Positions 17,959 through 25,677 of a DNA stretch of 64,000 bases are shown piece by piece (within the stretch, counting starts at the first letter, position 1; every line of letters begins with the position of its first letter). The position numbers and the translations under genes are program-made. The DNA comes from Asticcacaulis currens (GTDB lineage Bacteria; Pseudomonadota; Alphaproteobacteria; Caulobacterales; Caulobacteraceae): assembly GCF_028550395.1 (NCBI RefSeq), contig NZ_JAQQKW010000009.1:1-64000 (forward strand). Reading direction: 5' to 3'. Under the pieces are notes generated by a model. The model was not told the origin of the DNA. It searched no databases and worked only from the letters and a program-made list of their open reading frames with translations.

Positions 17959-19379
17959 CAGGCTACCGCCTCAAACCCGGCCAGTTTCAGGCCGCGCTGA
18001 AGCGGCGCGCAGCCCTTCATCAGCCGCCAGAACAGACCTGAACGCAGGTTTTCGATACCGCACAGGATCGGCCCCTGGTCTATGCCGATATAGTCGTTGG
18101 ACACCCAGCCGGCGCGTTGGGTCTGATGGCCTTCACGCGACGGATAGTCGGTGACAAAGGTCGGGTTGAAACTGTCGAAAAAGCCATATTGGCCATAGAT
18201 ATCGGCGCCGTAGCGCGCCTGCATGGCCCTGGCGGCGGCCAGAGATTCCACCGGCGTAAACATAATCGAGCCCAGCGCGGCGGTGGGCGCAATCGTGCCG
18301 TCGTCGAACGGGTGCAGATCGCCCGGTCCGCGCGCCGAATAGCTGCGAAATTGCCGCTCGACGCCGTCAAGCGTCAGCTTGACATCCGCCGGGCCGTCGC
18401 AGGCCGTAAAGCCCCAGATGTCCGGGCCATAGTCCCTGAACCCCATCGGGTTCTGAATGGCATAGTTGCGCTGCGCCAGCGTGGCGCGACGGGAATTTTC
18501 AAAATAATCCAGACCTTTGGCGCGCATATAGGCGTCGGCTATGCCGCGATAGTCGATCCAGACGTGGTTGTACTGATGGCCGAACAAAGCGTGGAAGCCC
18601 AGATGCGGCTCCCCGTGATTGGGGCCAAATGTCTCATCATAGGTCGAACACCACACCTGATAGGCCTTTGGGTCAATCGGGTGGGTCGGTGAGGCCATAG
18701 CCAGCAGATAGACCATCATGCCTTCGTTATAGCCGCGCCATTCGGCCTTGATGAAGCCGTCTTCGGGGTGCCAGCCCATGGTCTGCCGCCCCGACGGGCG
18801 CATCATGAAGGTCCAGTCCACGCGCTCATAAAGGGCGGTGGACAGGCGGCGGATATCGCGTTCCACAGGCGTGTCGCGGTCGAAATACTGCCCGGCGCAC
18901 AGGGCCCCCATTAGCAGAAGCGAGGTGTCGATGGACGACAGTTCACAGGTCTTGTAGCGCGTGCCGTCGTCGAAACGCAGAAAGTGATAGAAATAGCCCT
19001 TATAGCCCGCCGTGCCCGAAGCGGCCTCGCCCTGCGGCAGGTTATAAAGGAAATTCAGCGTGTTAAAGGTACGCTCCGCCGCCTGCTCACGGCGGATATA
19101 GCCGGACTCCGCACCGACAATATAGGCGTTGAAGGCAAATCCGATAGCGGCCACCGAGGCAAAGGTGCGCGTGGGCCAGCGATCCGGCGTCAGGCCAGTG
19201 CGATGGTCAGTCACGTCCCAGAAGAACTGAAACGTGCGCCGATGCAGATCGCTCAGAAGCGGGTCGCTCGCAGGTGCCCGCGACAGGCTCCGCAGAGACG
19301 CGCAGGCCCCCAGGGGCAACAGGCTGAGCCCCAGAAGACCCCGGCCAAGAGCCCGACGGGACGGATGCAACAAGGACAT
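17958..19379 (-). CDS. GH144-type glucanase (glycoamylase-like), exported
   Basis: A 473-residue protein of the PF10091 (glycoamylase) group, which includes the GH144 endo-beta-1,2-glucanases. Marks are RRTFQFFWDVTDHRTGLTPD, SVAAIGFAFNAYIVGAESGY and WRGYNEGMMVYLLAM, with GFHALFGHQYNHVWIDYRG in the middle. I chose the ATG at 19379, which has an AAGGGAG ribosome site 7 nt upstream; an earlier in-frame start at 19601 would run through the terminator after the TonB gene. The N-terminus has SRRALGRG followed by LLPLGAC, which reads as both a Tat-like signal and a lipobox. It would cut the polymer before GH3 finishes it. Beta-1,2-glucan is the best guess for substrate. Confidence 0.8.
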   Translation of the reverse strand: MSLLHPSRRALGRGLLGLSLLPLGACASLRSLSRAPASDPLLSDLHRRTFQFFWDVTDHRTGLTPDRWPTRTFASVAAIGFAFNAYIVGAESGYIRREQAAERTFNTLNFLYNLPQGEAASGTAGYKGYFYHFLRFDDGTRYKTCELSSIDTSLLLMGALCAGQYFDRDTPVERDIRRLSTALYERVDWTFMMRPSGRQTMGWHPEDGFIKAEWRGYNEGMMVYLLAMASPTHPIDPKAYQVWCSTYDETFGPNHGEPHLGFHALFGHQYNHVWIDYRGIADAYMRAKGLDYFENSRRATLAQRNYAIQNPMGFRDYGPDIWGFTACDGPADVKLTLDGVERQFRSYSARGPGDLHPFDDGTIAPTAALGSIMFTPVESLAAARAMQARYGADIYGQYGFFDSFNPTFVTDYPSREGHQTQRAGWVSNDYIGIDQGPILCGIENLRSGLFWRLMKGCAPLQRGLKLAGFEAVA

Positions 19380-19397
19380 AAAAAACTCCCTTCGACA

Positions 19398-19418
19398 CGG
19401 TGTCTGTGGGTGACACCG
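19398..19418 (-). other. Hairpin upstream of the glucanase start
   Basis: CGGTGT (19398-19403) and ACACCG (19413-19418) are complementary across a 9-nt loop, between the terminator after the TonB gene and the ribosome site of the glucanase gene. It may stabilise the downstream message or mark a processing site. Confidence 0.3.
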
Positions 19419-19443
19419 GCGGTCCATCAGGGACAACAAAACC

Positions 19444-19484
19444 AAAAAAAACCGGGGGCTCCAACGGGAGGAGAAGCCCCCGGT
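19444..19484 (-). terminator. Strong intrinsic terminator after the TonB receptor gene
   Basis: On the minus strand AGCCCCCGGT's complement pairs perfectly with the second arm: a 10-bp stem (19475-19484 with 19451-19460), a 14-nt loop, then a run of eight T (19451 down to 19444). It lies 130 bp after the receptor stop and before the glucanase gene. Full read-through cannot be the rule here, so either the receptor is made in excess over the enzymes or the enzymes have their own promoter. Confidence 0.85.
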
Positions 19485-19614
19485 ATCAGGCAAGTCAGCG
19501 CCGCATAAGCCGAGGAAGAAAAGGGCTGGCGGGCAGATGTCCGGCGGCGCGTCAGGGGATGAGACACCGCTGGGCATGGGGAGCGGCGCGACGGAAACCA
19601 CCGCGCCAGAAGCG

Positions 19615-22524
19615 TTACCACTTATAGGTCAGGCCGACCTGGAAGGAGCGCGACGGACCGATCTGGGCATTGGGGTCCGGGATCTTTTTGGCGCCCGTAC
19701 CGTTGTCATAGCCACCGGTCCATTGCGAATAGGCGCGGTTCCACGTGTCGAACAGGTTATAGACCTGCGCGTCGGCGGTGACCGTCTGACCGTTCCACAG
19801 CTTGAAGTCCTTGGAGACGCGCAGATCGACCTGCTTGAAGGTCTTGCCCGGCCAGAAGTACCCTTCCTGAATCTGAAGCGCTGGAGCGGTATCGAGCACA
19901 CGGCCATAGGGCGTACCCGAAGCCAGCGTCACAATGGCCGAGACGCGGGTGTCCCACGGCCCCGACAGGATGCCCGAACCGACGAAGCGCCACTTATCGA
20001 CGCCTTCCGCCTTGTGCCAGCCGGTGGCCGACGGGCTGGCATAGTCGAAGATGAACGGGTCGTTATGACCGGTCATTTCGGCGTCAGTCAGGGTCAGGGT
20101 GGTGCTGAAGCCGTATTTTGACGCCGGCGTCCACGGCTTCTCGGCGGTGAGATACAGGGCCTTGTAACGCGCCTGACGCTCATTGGTCGAGATAATCAGG
20201 CTGCCATAGCCCGGCAGGCCATTACCCCACGGCTGGCAGGCATATTGCGGGCCGTACTGACACCAGCTGCCGTCCGGCAGACGGTTACCAAGCACCCAGT
20301 TAAACAGGTTCTGATACTTGATGTAGGACAAGGTGGCCGAGGTCGAAATCTCGCCGAAACGCTTGCGGACACCCAGATTGAACTGATCCGAATAGGGCAC
20401 CTTGGCGTCGTTGTTCAGCGCGAACACTTCGCCCTTCAGGCCCAAAGACTTGGCGAGCGCCACCAGAGCCGTCGGATTGCCGAAATAACTGGCATTCCAG
20501 TTCGCTGTGTTAGCCTGCCCTGCAACCTGCGGGAAATAGATGGTGGCCACGTGTATCTGGGCACGACGGGTTTCCAGTTGCGCCGTATCGTAGATAGTCC
20601 GGTCATAATAGCGACCATAGCCGCCGAAGATGACCAGATCACGGTCAGCATTTACATCATATGCAAAGCCGATACGCGGCTGGATAGCGCCCTTGAAGCC
20701 CTTGCGGTTCGACCCCGTTGAAATGAAGTCATTAGGGTTGAACGCCTTGTTGAAGCCCGCCGTGTTGCGCATGACCGTCGCAATATCGGCAGGCGTCGTA
20801 TATTCGTTGTTGAGCATGTTGGACTCGTAGTCCCAACGCACGCCCAGATTGAAGGTCCAGTGATCGTCAAAGGTCCAGTCGTCCTGAATATAGGCCCCGA
20901 ACTGCATATTGTTAGACGTGATCCGCGGATCACCGTCGGCGATTTTCACGGCTACGGGCGTATTGGTTCCGCCATAAACGTAGGTCGCCGCATCATAAAA
21001 ATATTCAGGGTTCCGACTACGATCGTTTTCTTCAGCCGTGTACTTATAGTTGGCCAGCTTGAAGCCACCCTTGATCACGTGTGTGCCGTACCATTCGATA
21101 CCGGTCAGGGTCAGGTCATTGCGCAGGGTAACGCTTTCCTGCGCCTTGACCTGTGAATAGGGCGTACCGCCGAAGAAGGCGAGTTGGTTATTGATATTTT
21201 GCCCATTGATCAGCGTGATAGCCGGGTTGGTGGACAGCGGTGCCTGACGCCATTGCGCATCCTGATAATTCAGTTGCATGTCATTGAGCAGATTGCCCGC
21301 CCGGTGACGCCATTTGACACCAACGGCCTTGATTTCCTGATTGAGGGTTGAACCGCGCTCATAGGCCGTCAGACCGCCGAAGTTGCGAACATCGTCTTCC
21401 TTACGGTTGGTGACCGTCAGATCAACCGTATTGTTGTCATCGGCAAACCAGGTCAGCTTACCGAACACCATATCCTGTTGGAAGTTCTTGGCATAGCTGC
21501 CGTTATAGGCATTAGACAGAGCCGTAACGAGGGTCGGGTTCAGGGTATTCAAGCTGCCATTGTTGCGCATATCCACCGAATCCGACGGGCGCGCGTCCTT
21601 GCGGCCTTCGTAGGACATGTAGAAGTGCAGCTTGTTCTTGATGATCGGGCCGCCGATGTCGAAGCCGTATTCCTTGTTTTCGAAATCCTGTTTGGGGCCG
21701 GTGTCATAATAGTTCTGACCGATCATGCTCTTGGTCTGGAGCGTGCCGAACACCGTGCCGTGGAATTCGGTGCCGCCGGTCTTGGTGACGGCGGTGATGA
21801 TGGCGGAACCCGCCTGTTCATATTCCGCCTTGAAGTTCTGGGTCGAAACCTTGAACTCCTGCACGGCCAGTTGCGGGAACGGGTTGCCGCGCGAGGCGTC
21901 CTGACCCGTCACTCCGCCTTGCAGCACCTGATTCTTCTGGCTCATACCGTCGATGAAGACGTTGACCTGGTTGGCGTTGACCGCACCGGCCTGAAAGGTT
22001 TTGCGCTCCGGGTCGGTGGACACCGCAACGCCGGGGGCCAGAGCCGCGAAGTTGAGGAAGTTGCGACCGTTCTGCGGCAGGTTTTCGATCTGGGCGCGCG
22101 AAATGGAGGTGGAGACTTCCGACTGACGCGGATTGTTGCGGCGCGAGGCGACGACGGTGACTTCCTGCACCGGCGCTTCAGCAGCGGCGAGGTCGGCATC
22201 GACTTCGATCGTCTGACCGACGGGCAGCACGGCCTGTTCGGTGCGCGTCGTGCCGTCCGGCGCGCGGAAGGTCACAGTATAGGTGCCCGGACGCAGACCA
22301 ACGATCACATAGCGGCCATCGGCACGCACCGTAGCGGTCGCCTTGGCACCCGTATTGGCATCGGTCGCGGTGACCACCGTCCCCGCCGGAGCCGCCGAGA
22401 CGCGGCCCTGAAGCGTGGCATCGGATTCCGCGGCAAAGACCGGGGCCGCCATCACGAGGGCGGCCGCCAGAGCGACGCCCGAAACCCCGAGGCTCAGACC
22501 TCGTGCACGAGACATATGAAGCAT
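19615..22524 (-). CDS. TonB-dependent receptor with N-terminal carboxypeptidase-regulatory-like domain
   Basis: A 969-residue outer-membrane receptor. After a signal peptide ending near FAAES comes a CarboxypepD_reg-like beta-sandwich (~30-110, with GRYVIVGLRPGTYTVTF), then the plug (VTVVASRRN, LPQNGRNFLNFAALAPGV) and a beta-barrel that ends with RSFQVGLTYKW, a normal C-terminal aromatic. This is the class used for carbohydrate uptake in Caulobacterales. I chose the ATG at 22524, with GGGAG 8 nt upstream; a TTG 15 bp earlier is less likely. It is directly downstream of the LacI gene on the same strand and upstream of the glucanase, so it likely imports the oligosaccharide products or the glucan itself. 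Confidence 0.93.
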   Translation of the reverse strand: MLHMSRARGLSLGVSGVALAAALVMAAPVFAAESDATLQGRVSAAPAGTVVTATDANTGAKATATVRADGRYVIVGLRPGTYTVTFRAPDGTTRTEQAVLPVGQTIEVDADLAAAEAPVQEVTVVASRRNNPRQSEVSTSISRAQIENLPQNGRNFLNFAALAPGVAVSTDPERKTFQAGAVNANQVNVFIDGMSQKNQVLQGGVTGQDASRGNPFPQLAVQEFKVSTQNFKAEYEQAGSAIITAVTKTGGTEFHGTVFGTLQTKSMIGQNYYDTGPKQDFENKEYGFDIGGPIIKNKLHFYMSYEGRKDARPSDSVDMRNNGSLNTLNPTLVTALSNAYNGSYAKNFQQDMVFGKLTWFADDNNTVDLTVTNRKEDDVRNFGGLTAYERGSTLNQEIKAVGVKWRHRAGNLLNDMQLNYQDAQWRQAPLSTNPAITLINGQNINNQLAFFGGTPYSQVKAQESVTLRNDLTLTGIEWYGTHVIKGGFKLANYKYTAEENDRSRNPEYFYDAATYVYGGTNTPVAVKIADGDPRITSNNMQFGAYIQDDWTFDDHWTFNLGVRWDYESNMLNNEYTTPADIATVMRNTAGFNKAFNPNDFISTGSNRKGFKGAIQPRIGFAYDVNADRDLVIFGGYGRYYDRTIYDTAQLETRRAQIHVATIYFPQVAGQANTANWNASYFGNPTALVALAKSLGLKGEVFALNNDAKVPYSDQFNLGVRKRFGEISTSATLSYIKYQNLFNWVLGNRLPDGSWCQYGPQYACQPWGNGLPGYGSLIISTNERQARYKALYLTAEKPWTPASKYGFSTTLTLTDAEMTGHNDPFIFDYASPSATGWHKAEGVDKWRFVGSGILSGPWDTRVSAIVTLASGTPYGRVLDTAPALQIQEGYFWPGKTFKQVDLRVSKDFKLWNGQTVTADAQVYNLFDTWNRAYSQWTGGYDNGTGAKKIPDPNAQIGPSRSFQVGLTYKW

Positions 22525-22574
22525 ATCCTGTTCTCCCAAAGGACTGTTTTATTTGTATAAAACGCGATACTTAC

Positions 22575-22592
22575 AGCGTTTGCAGAAACGCT
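22575..22592. promoter_or_regulatory. Inverted repeat between lacI-type gene and TonB receptor gene
   Basis: AGCGTTT (22575-22581) and AAACGCT (22586-22592) form a perfect 7-bp inverted repeat with a 4-nt spacer, touching the stop codon of the regulator gene. There is no T run, so it is a weak terminator candidate; it may instead be an operator or activator site in the promoter region of the receptor gene. Confidence 0.45.
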
Positions 22593-23600
22593 TTAACGGC
22601 GGCGGCTGGACGCTCGCACCACCAGTTCAGGCCGCACGATCAGGCTGGCGGCCGAGGTCGAGGCCTCGGCAGAGCCCCGTTCGATCAACACGGACAAAAG
22701 TTCGAGGCTGCGCCGCCCTATATCGAAGACGCCGGCGCGCAGGGTGGAGATGGGCGGCGAGGCGTAGCGCGTCACCGGAATGTCGTCGAAACCGATGATG
22801 GCGATGTCGTCCGGAATCGACACGCCCGCCTCACGCAGGCCCAGGGTCGCCCCCAGCGCCATCATGTCATTGGCGGCAAACAGGCCGTCGGGCATCTGTT
22901 CCTGCGCCAGAAGGGTCTGCACGGCCGCATAACCCGCCGCGTCGGTGAAGTCGCCAGGCAGCACTTGCGGCGACAGATCGGCCTCTTTCAGCCCATCGAG
23001 ATAGCCGCGCAGACGGTCCTGCGCCTCCAGATTGCTCTCAGGGCCCGCAATGTGCGCGATGCGGCGGCAGCTCTGTTCACGCAGGTGGCGCACGGCCTCC
23101 AGCGCGCCGGAATAGTTGTCAACGACAAGGCTCGGCAGGTCGGCCTGACCGCCCACCCCGCCCATCATGACCAGCGGCAGGTTGAACGGCAGCTTGCCGG
23201 ACAGGTCGTCGGCATCGGCATAGGGGGCCATGACCAGCAGGCCATCGACGCGACCGGCCATGGCGCGCGCCGCCTTGACGGCCTCCTTTACGTCGCCGTG
23301 CGACCCGGACACCAGAATGTGCAGACCGCTGGCGCGTGCGGCAACGTCAATACCGCGAATGATCTCCGAGAAGAACTCGCCATAAATATCGGGCAGGATG
23401 ACGCCGATGGTATTGGTGCGGCTCATGGCCAGAGCCCGCGCCGCGCCATGCGGCACGTATTTCAGCTTGCCGGCAGCCTCCAGTACGCGCTCACGCACCT
23501 CTTCGGTGACGTTGTCGAGGCCGTTGATGGCGCGCGATGCCGACGCGATGGACACCCCCGCCGCCTTGGCCACGTCATTGAGCGTTACGCCTGCTGCCAT
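22593..23600 (-). CDS. LacI-family transcriptional regulator
   Basis: A 335-residue repressor. The N-terminal helix-turn-helix and hinge (residues 5-60) read VTLNDVAKAAGVSIASASRA and then ARALAMSRTNTIGVILPD. The rest is a periplasmic-binding-protein-like sugar-sensing domain with MPDGLFAANDMMALG and IAIIGFDDIPV near the C-terminus. Three identical 14-bp palindromes lie just upstream of it, so it probably represses its own gene and, by read-through, the receptor and enzymes behind it, until a glucan-derived sugar binds. Confidence 0.93.
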   Translation of the reverse strand: MAAGVTLNDVAKAAGVSIASASRAINGLDNVTEEVRERVLEAAGKLKYVPHGAARALAMSRTNTIGVILPDIYGEFFSEIIRGIDVAARASGLHILVSGSHGDVKEAVKAARAMAGRVDGLLVMAPYADADDLSGKLPFNLPLVMMGGVGGQADLPSLVVDNYSGALEAVRHLREQSCRRIAHIAGPESNLEAQDRLRGYLDGLKEADLSPQVLPGDFTDAAGYAAVQTLLAQEQMPDGLFAANDMMALGATLGLREAGVSIPDDIAIIGFDDIPVTRYASPPISTLRAGVFDIGRRSLELLSVLIERGSAEASTSAASLIVRPELVVRASSRRR

Positions 23601-23626
23601 AAGAACCGAAACCCTGTTGCCTGTTA

Positions 23627-23640
23627 TGTAAGCGCTTACA
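23627..23640. promoter_or_regulatory. LacI-family operator, site 1
   Basis: TGTAAGCGCTTACA is a perfect 14-bp palindrome with the central CG of LacI/GalR-family operators. It starts 27 bp upstream of the regulator ATG. The same 14 bases recur 30 bp and 64 bp further on. Confidence 0.88.
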
Positions 23641-23656
23641 TCGCCGTTTTGCGTTC

Positions 23657-23670
23657 TGTAAGCGCTTACA
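23657..23670. promoter_or_regulatory. LacI-family operator, site 2
   Basis: This is a second exact copy of TGTAAGCGCTTACA. Its centre is 30 bp from site 1, about three helical turns, which would put two bound dimers on the same face of the DNA. Confidence 0.88.
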
Positions 23671-23690
23671 ACAGCGCTGTCAATTCATCA

Positions 23691-23704
23691 TGTAAGCGCT
23701 TACA
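23691..23704. promoter_or_regulatory. LacI-family operator, site 3
   Basis: This is a third exact copy of TGTAAGCGCTTACA, 34 bp beyond site 2 and 40 bp from the stop of the LOV kinase gene. Three perfect sites in 78 bp suggest cooperative repression or looping. Confidence 0.87.
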
Positions 23705-23743
23705 GACAATGCGACATTCGGGCCACACTCCGAAAAGAGCCGG

Positions 23744-25540
23744 TCAGGCTCCGTGATCATCCTTGCGGTTCAGCACACCGCGCACCCGCGTGGACAGTTC
23801 GTCGGGCATGTAGGGTTTGTAGATGGTTTCAAACTCACGCGCATTGGTGTGGCCGTGCACATCGTCGGCAAAGCCCGTGGTAATCAGGATCGGCAGGTCG
23901 GAAAACAGTTGCCGCGCCTCCTTGGCGAGGGCGACGCCGTTCATCTTGCCCGGCATGACAATGTCGGTGAACAGAAGGTCCACCCCGTCCGGCCCTTTGA
24001 GATAGTCGAGCGCCGCCGAAGCGTTTTCACGCGCCACGACCTCATAGCCATCGGCCTCCAGTATCGCGCAGGCCAGTTCGCGCACCTCGCGATTGTCTTC
24101 AACCAGCAGGACTCGCTCGCCCTTACCCCGCGTCTGAGAGGTGCGTTCAGGCGCCGGGGCCTTGTCGTCGGCCCCCTGTACCATAGGGAAATAGAGGTGG
24201 ACCGTCGTGCCCTGACCCGGCGTGCTCTCGACCTCAAAACCGCCGTCGGATTGTTTGACGAAACCATAGACCTGGGCCAGCCCCAGCCCCGTCCCCTTGC
24301 CCACCTCCTTGGTGGTAAAAAAGGGCTCGGTGATGCGGCTCAGCACTTCCGGCGGCATCCCTTCGCCGGTGTCACTGACCGACAGTTCGACCTGTTCGCC
24401 CTCCGGCCCGCTGCGGTTGGCGGTGCGAATCGTCACCCGCCCGCCTTCCGGCATGGCGTCGCGCGCATTGGCGAGAATATTGATCAGCGCCATTTCAAGC
24501 TGCACGGTGTCGATGCGGGCATTGGCCAGATCAGGGTCGAGATCAAGCTCTATCTCGATAAAGCTGCCCAGGGTGCGCGACAAAAGGTCGTTGAGGTCAG
24601 ACACCACGCGGTTGAGATTGACGATGCGCGCCTCCAGCGGTTGCTTGCGCGAAAAGGCCAGCAATTGCTGCGTCAGGACGCGCGCCTTCTGAGCCGCCTG
24701 CATCACCGCCTCGTGGTAGCGATTGAGCTTGTCCGGCTGCTCGGTAACGGTGCGCGCCATCTGAAGATTGCCGATGATCACCTGGAGCAGGTTGTTGAAA
24801 TCGTGGGCAATACCGCCGGTGAGCTGACCGATGGCCTCCATCTTCTGCGCCCGGCGCAGCGCCATCTCGGCCTCCCGCCGCCGCGTGACATCCAACTGCG
24901 AGCCGAAGAAATAGAGCAGCTTGCCGTCGCGGTCGAAGATCGGACTGACAAAGAGGGCGTTCCAGAAGGCCGTGCCGTCTTTGCGGAAGTTCTGGATTTC
25001 CACCGCAATATCGGTGCGGTCGCGGATGGCACGGCTGAGGTTGGCGATCATTTGGGGATCGGTCCCCTCGCCCTGCAGGAAGCGACAGTTGCGCCCCAGG
25101 ACCTCTTCCATCTGATAGCCCGTGGTGTTGAGGAAGGCCTGATTGGCAAAGACAATGGGGTTGTCGGGCCGGTTGGGATCGGTGACGATCATCGGCATCC
25201 GCGTCATTTCGATCGCGGCAAAAAACAGGTCGTGACGGTCGTTCGACTCCACAACGCCGTGGCGCGCCGCCAGACGTTCCGGCGAGTCCGAAATGCCGCC
25301 TGAGGTGTCGCGCACATCGGTGCGGACCAGCTTTTGCAAGACATAGGTCTGCGCGTTTTCAAGGCTTTGCAGGGCCATGTCGGTGATGCGAAGGCTTTGC
25401 AGGTCGTCCTTATGCCGCATCTGCATCAGTTGCACGCTGCCCTTGGCGGCACCGAACATATTGTTCAGATCGTGCAGGGTCTGCCGGTCATCGGCTGACG
25501 GGGTAGAGGCTTGTGTCTTGGGTGTTTGATCGTCCGACAT
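23744..25540 (-). CDS. LOV-domain (blue-light) hybrid sensor histidine kinase
   Basis: A 598-residue soluble kinase. Residues ~100-220 form a LOV/PAS domain with the photoactive cysteine motif GRNCRFLQG (Cys152) and the flavin-contact pattern NFRKDGTAFWN and FFGSQLDVT (Gln215), so it should bind flavin and sense blue light. HisKA follows with His246 in GIAHDFNNLL, then HATPase (DTGEGMPP; GKGTGLGLAQVYG), then a C-terminal receiver (LLFTDIVMPGKMNG). The N-terminal 75 residues contain LHDLNNMFGAAKGSVQL (His23), which looks like an additional, degenerate DHp helix. It is not in an operon with the glucan genes, as the operators lie between them. A phosphorelay partner is not visible nearby. Confidence 0.92.
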   Translation of the reverse strand: MSDDQTPKTQASTPSADDRQTLHDLNNMFGAAKGSVQLMQMRHKDDLQSLRITDMALQSLENAQTYVLQKLVRTDVRDTSGGISDSPERLAARHGVVESNDRHDLFFAAIEMTRMPMIVTDPNRPDNPIVFANQAFLNTTGYQMEEVLGRNCRFLQGEGTDPQMIANLSRAIRDRTDIAVEIQNFRKDGTAFWNALFVSPIFDRDGKLLYFFGSQLDVTRRREAEMALRRAQKMEAIGQLTGGIAHDFNNLLQVIIGNLQMARTVTEQPDKLNRYHEAVMQAAQKARVLTQQLLAFSRKQPLEARIVNLNRVVSDLNDLLSRTLGSFIEIELDLDPDLANARIDTVQLEMALINILANARDAMPEGGRVTIRTANRSGPEGEQVELSVSDTGEGMPPEVLSRITEPFFTTKEVGKGTGLGLAQVYGFVKQSDGGFEVESTPGQGTTVHLYFPMVQGADDKAPAPERTSQTRGKGERVLLVEDNREVRELACAILEADGYEVVARENASAALDYLKGPDGVDLLFTDIVMPGKMNGVALAKEARQLFSDLPILITTGFADDVHGHTNAREFETIYKPYMPDELSTRVRGVLNRKDDHGA

Positions 25541-25677
25541 ATATCCATCCGCCGGAGGTTCAACTGTCCGGGCGCACTACTCACATTGAGCCTTGGTTCT
25601 GCCGCTATGGAGATAAGGATAAAATATGAGTCGATGGCTCTGATATGCAGATCAGGGCTGCGGACCGCTTTTACGTG

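Noticed and set aside
19380-19601. Longer N-terminus for the glucanase from an ATG at 19601
   Set aside because: It would cross the terminator after the TonB gene and reads as random Pro/Ser/Cys-rich sequence; the ATG at 19379 has a good ribosome site and a signal sequence.
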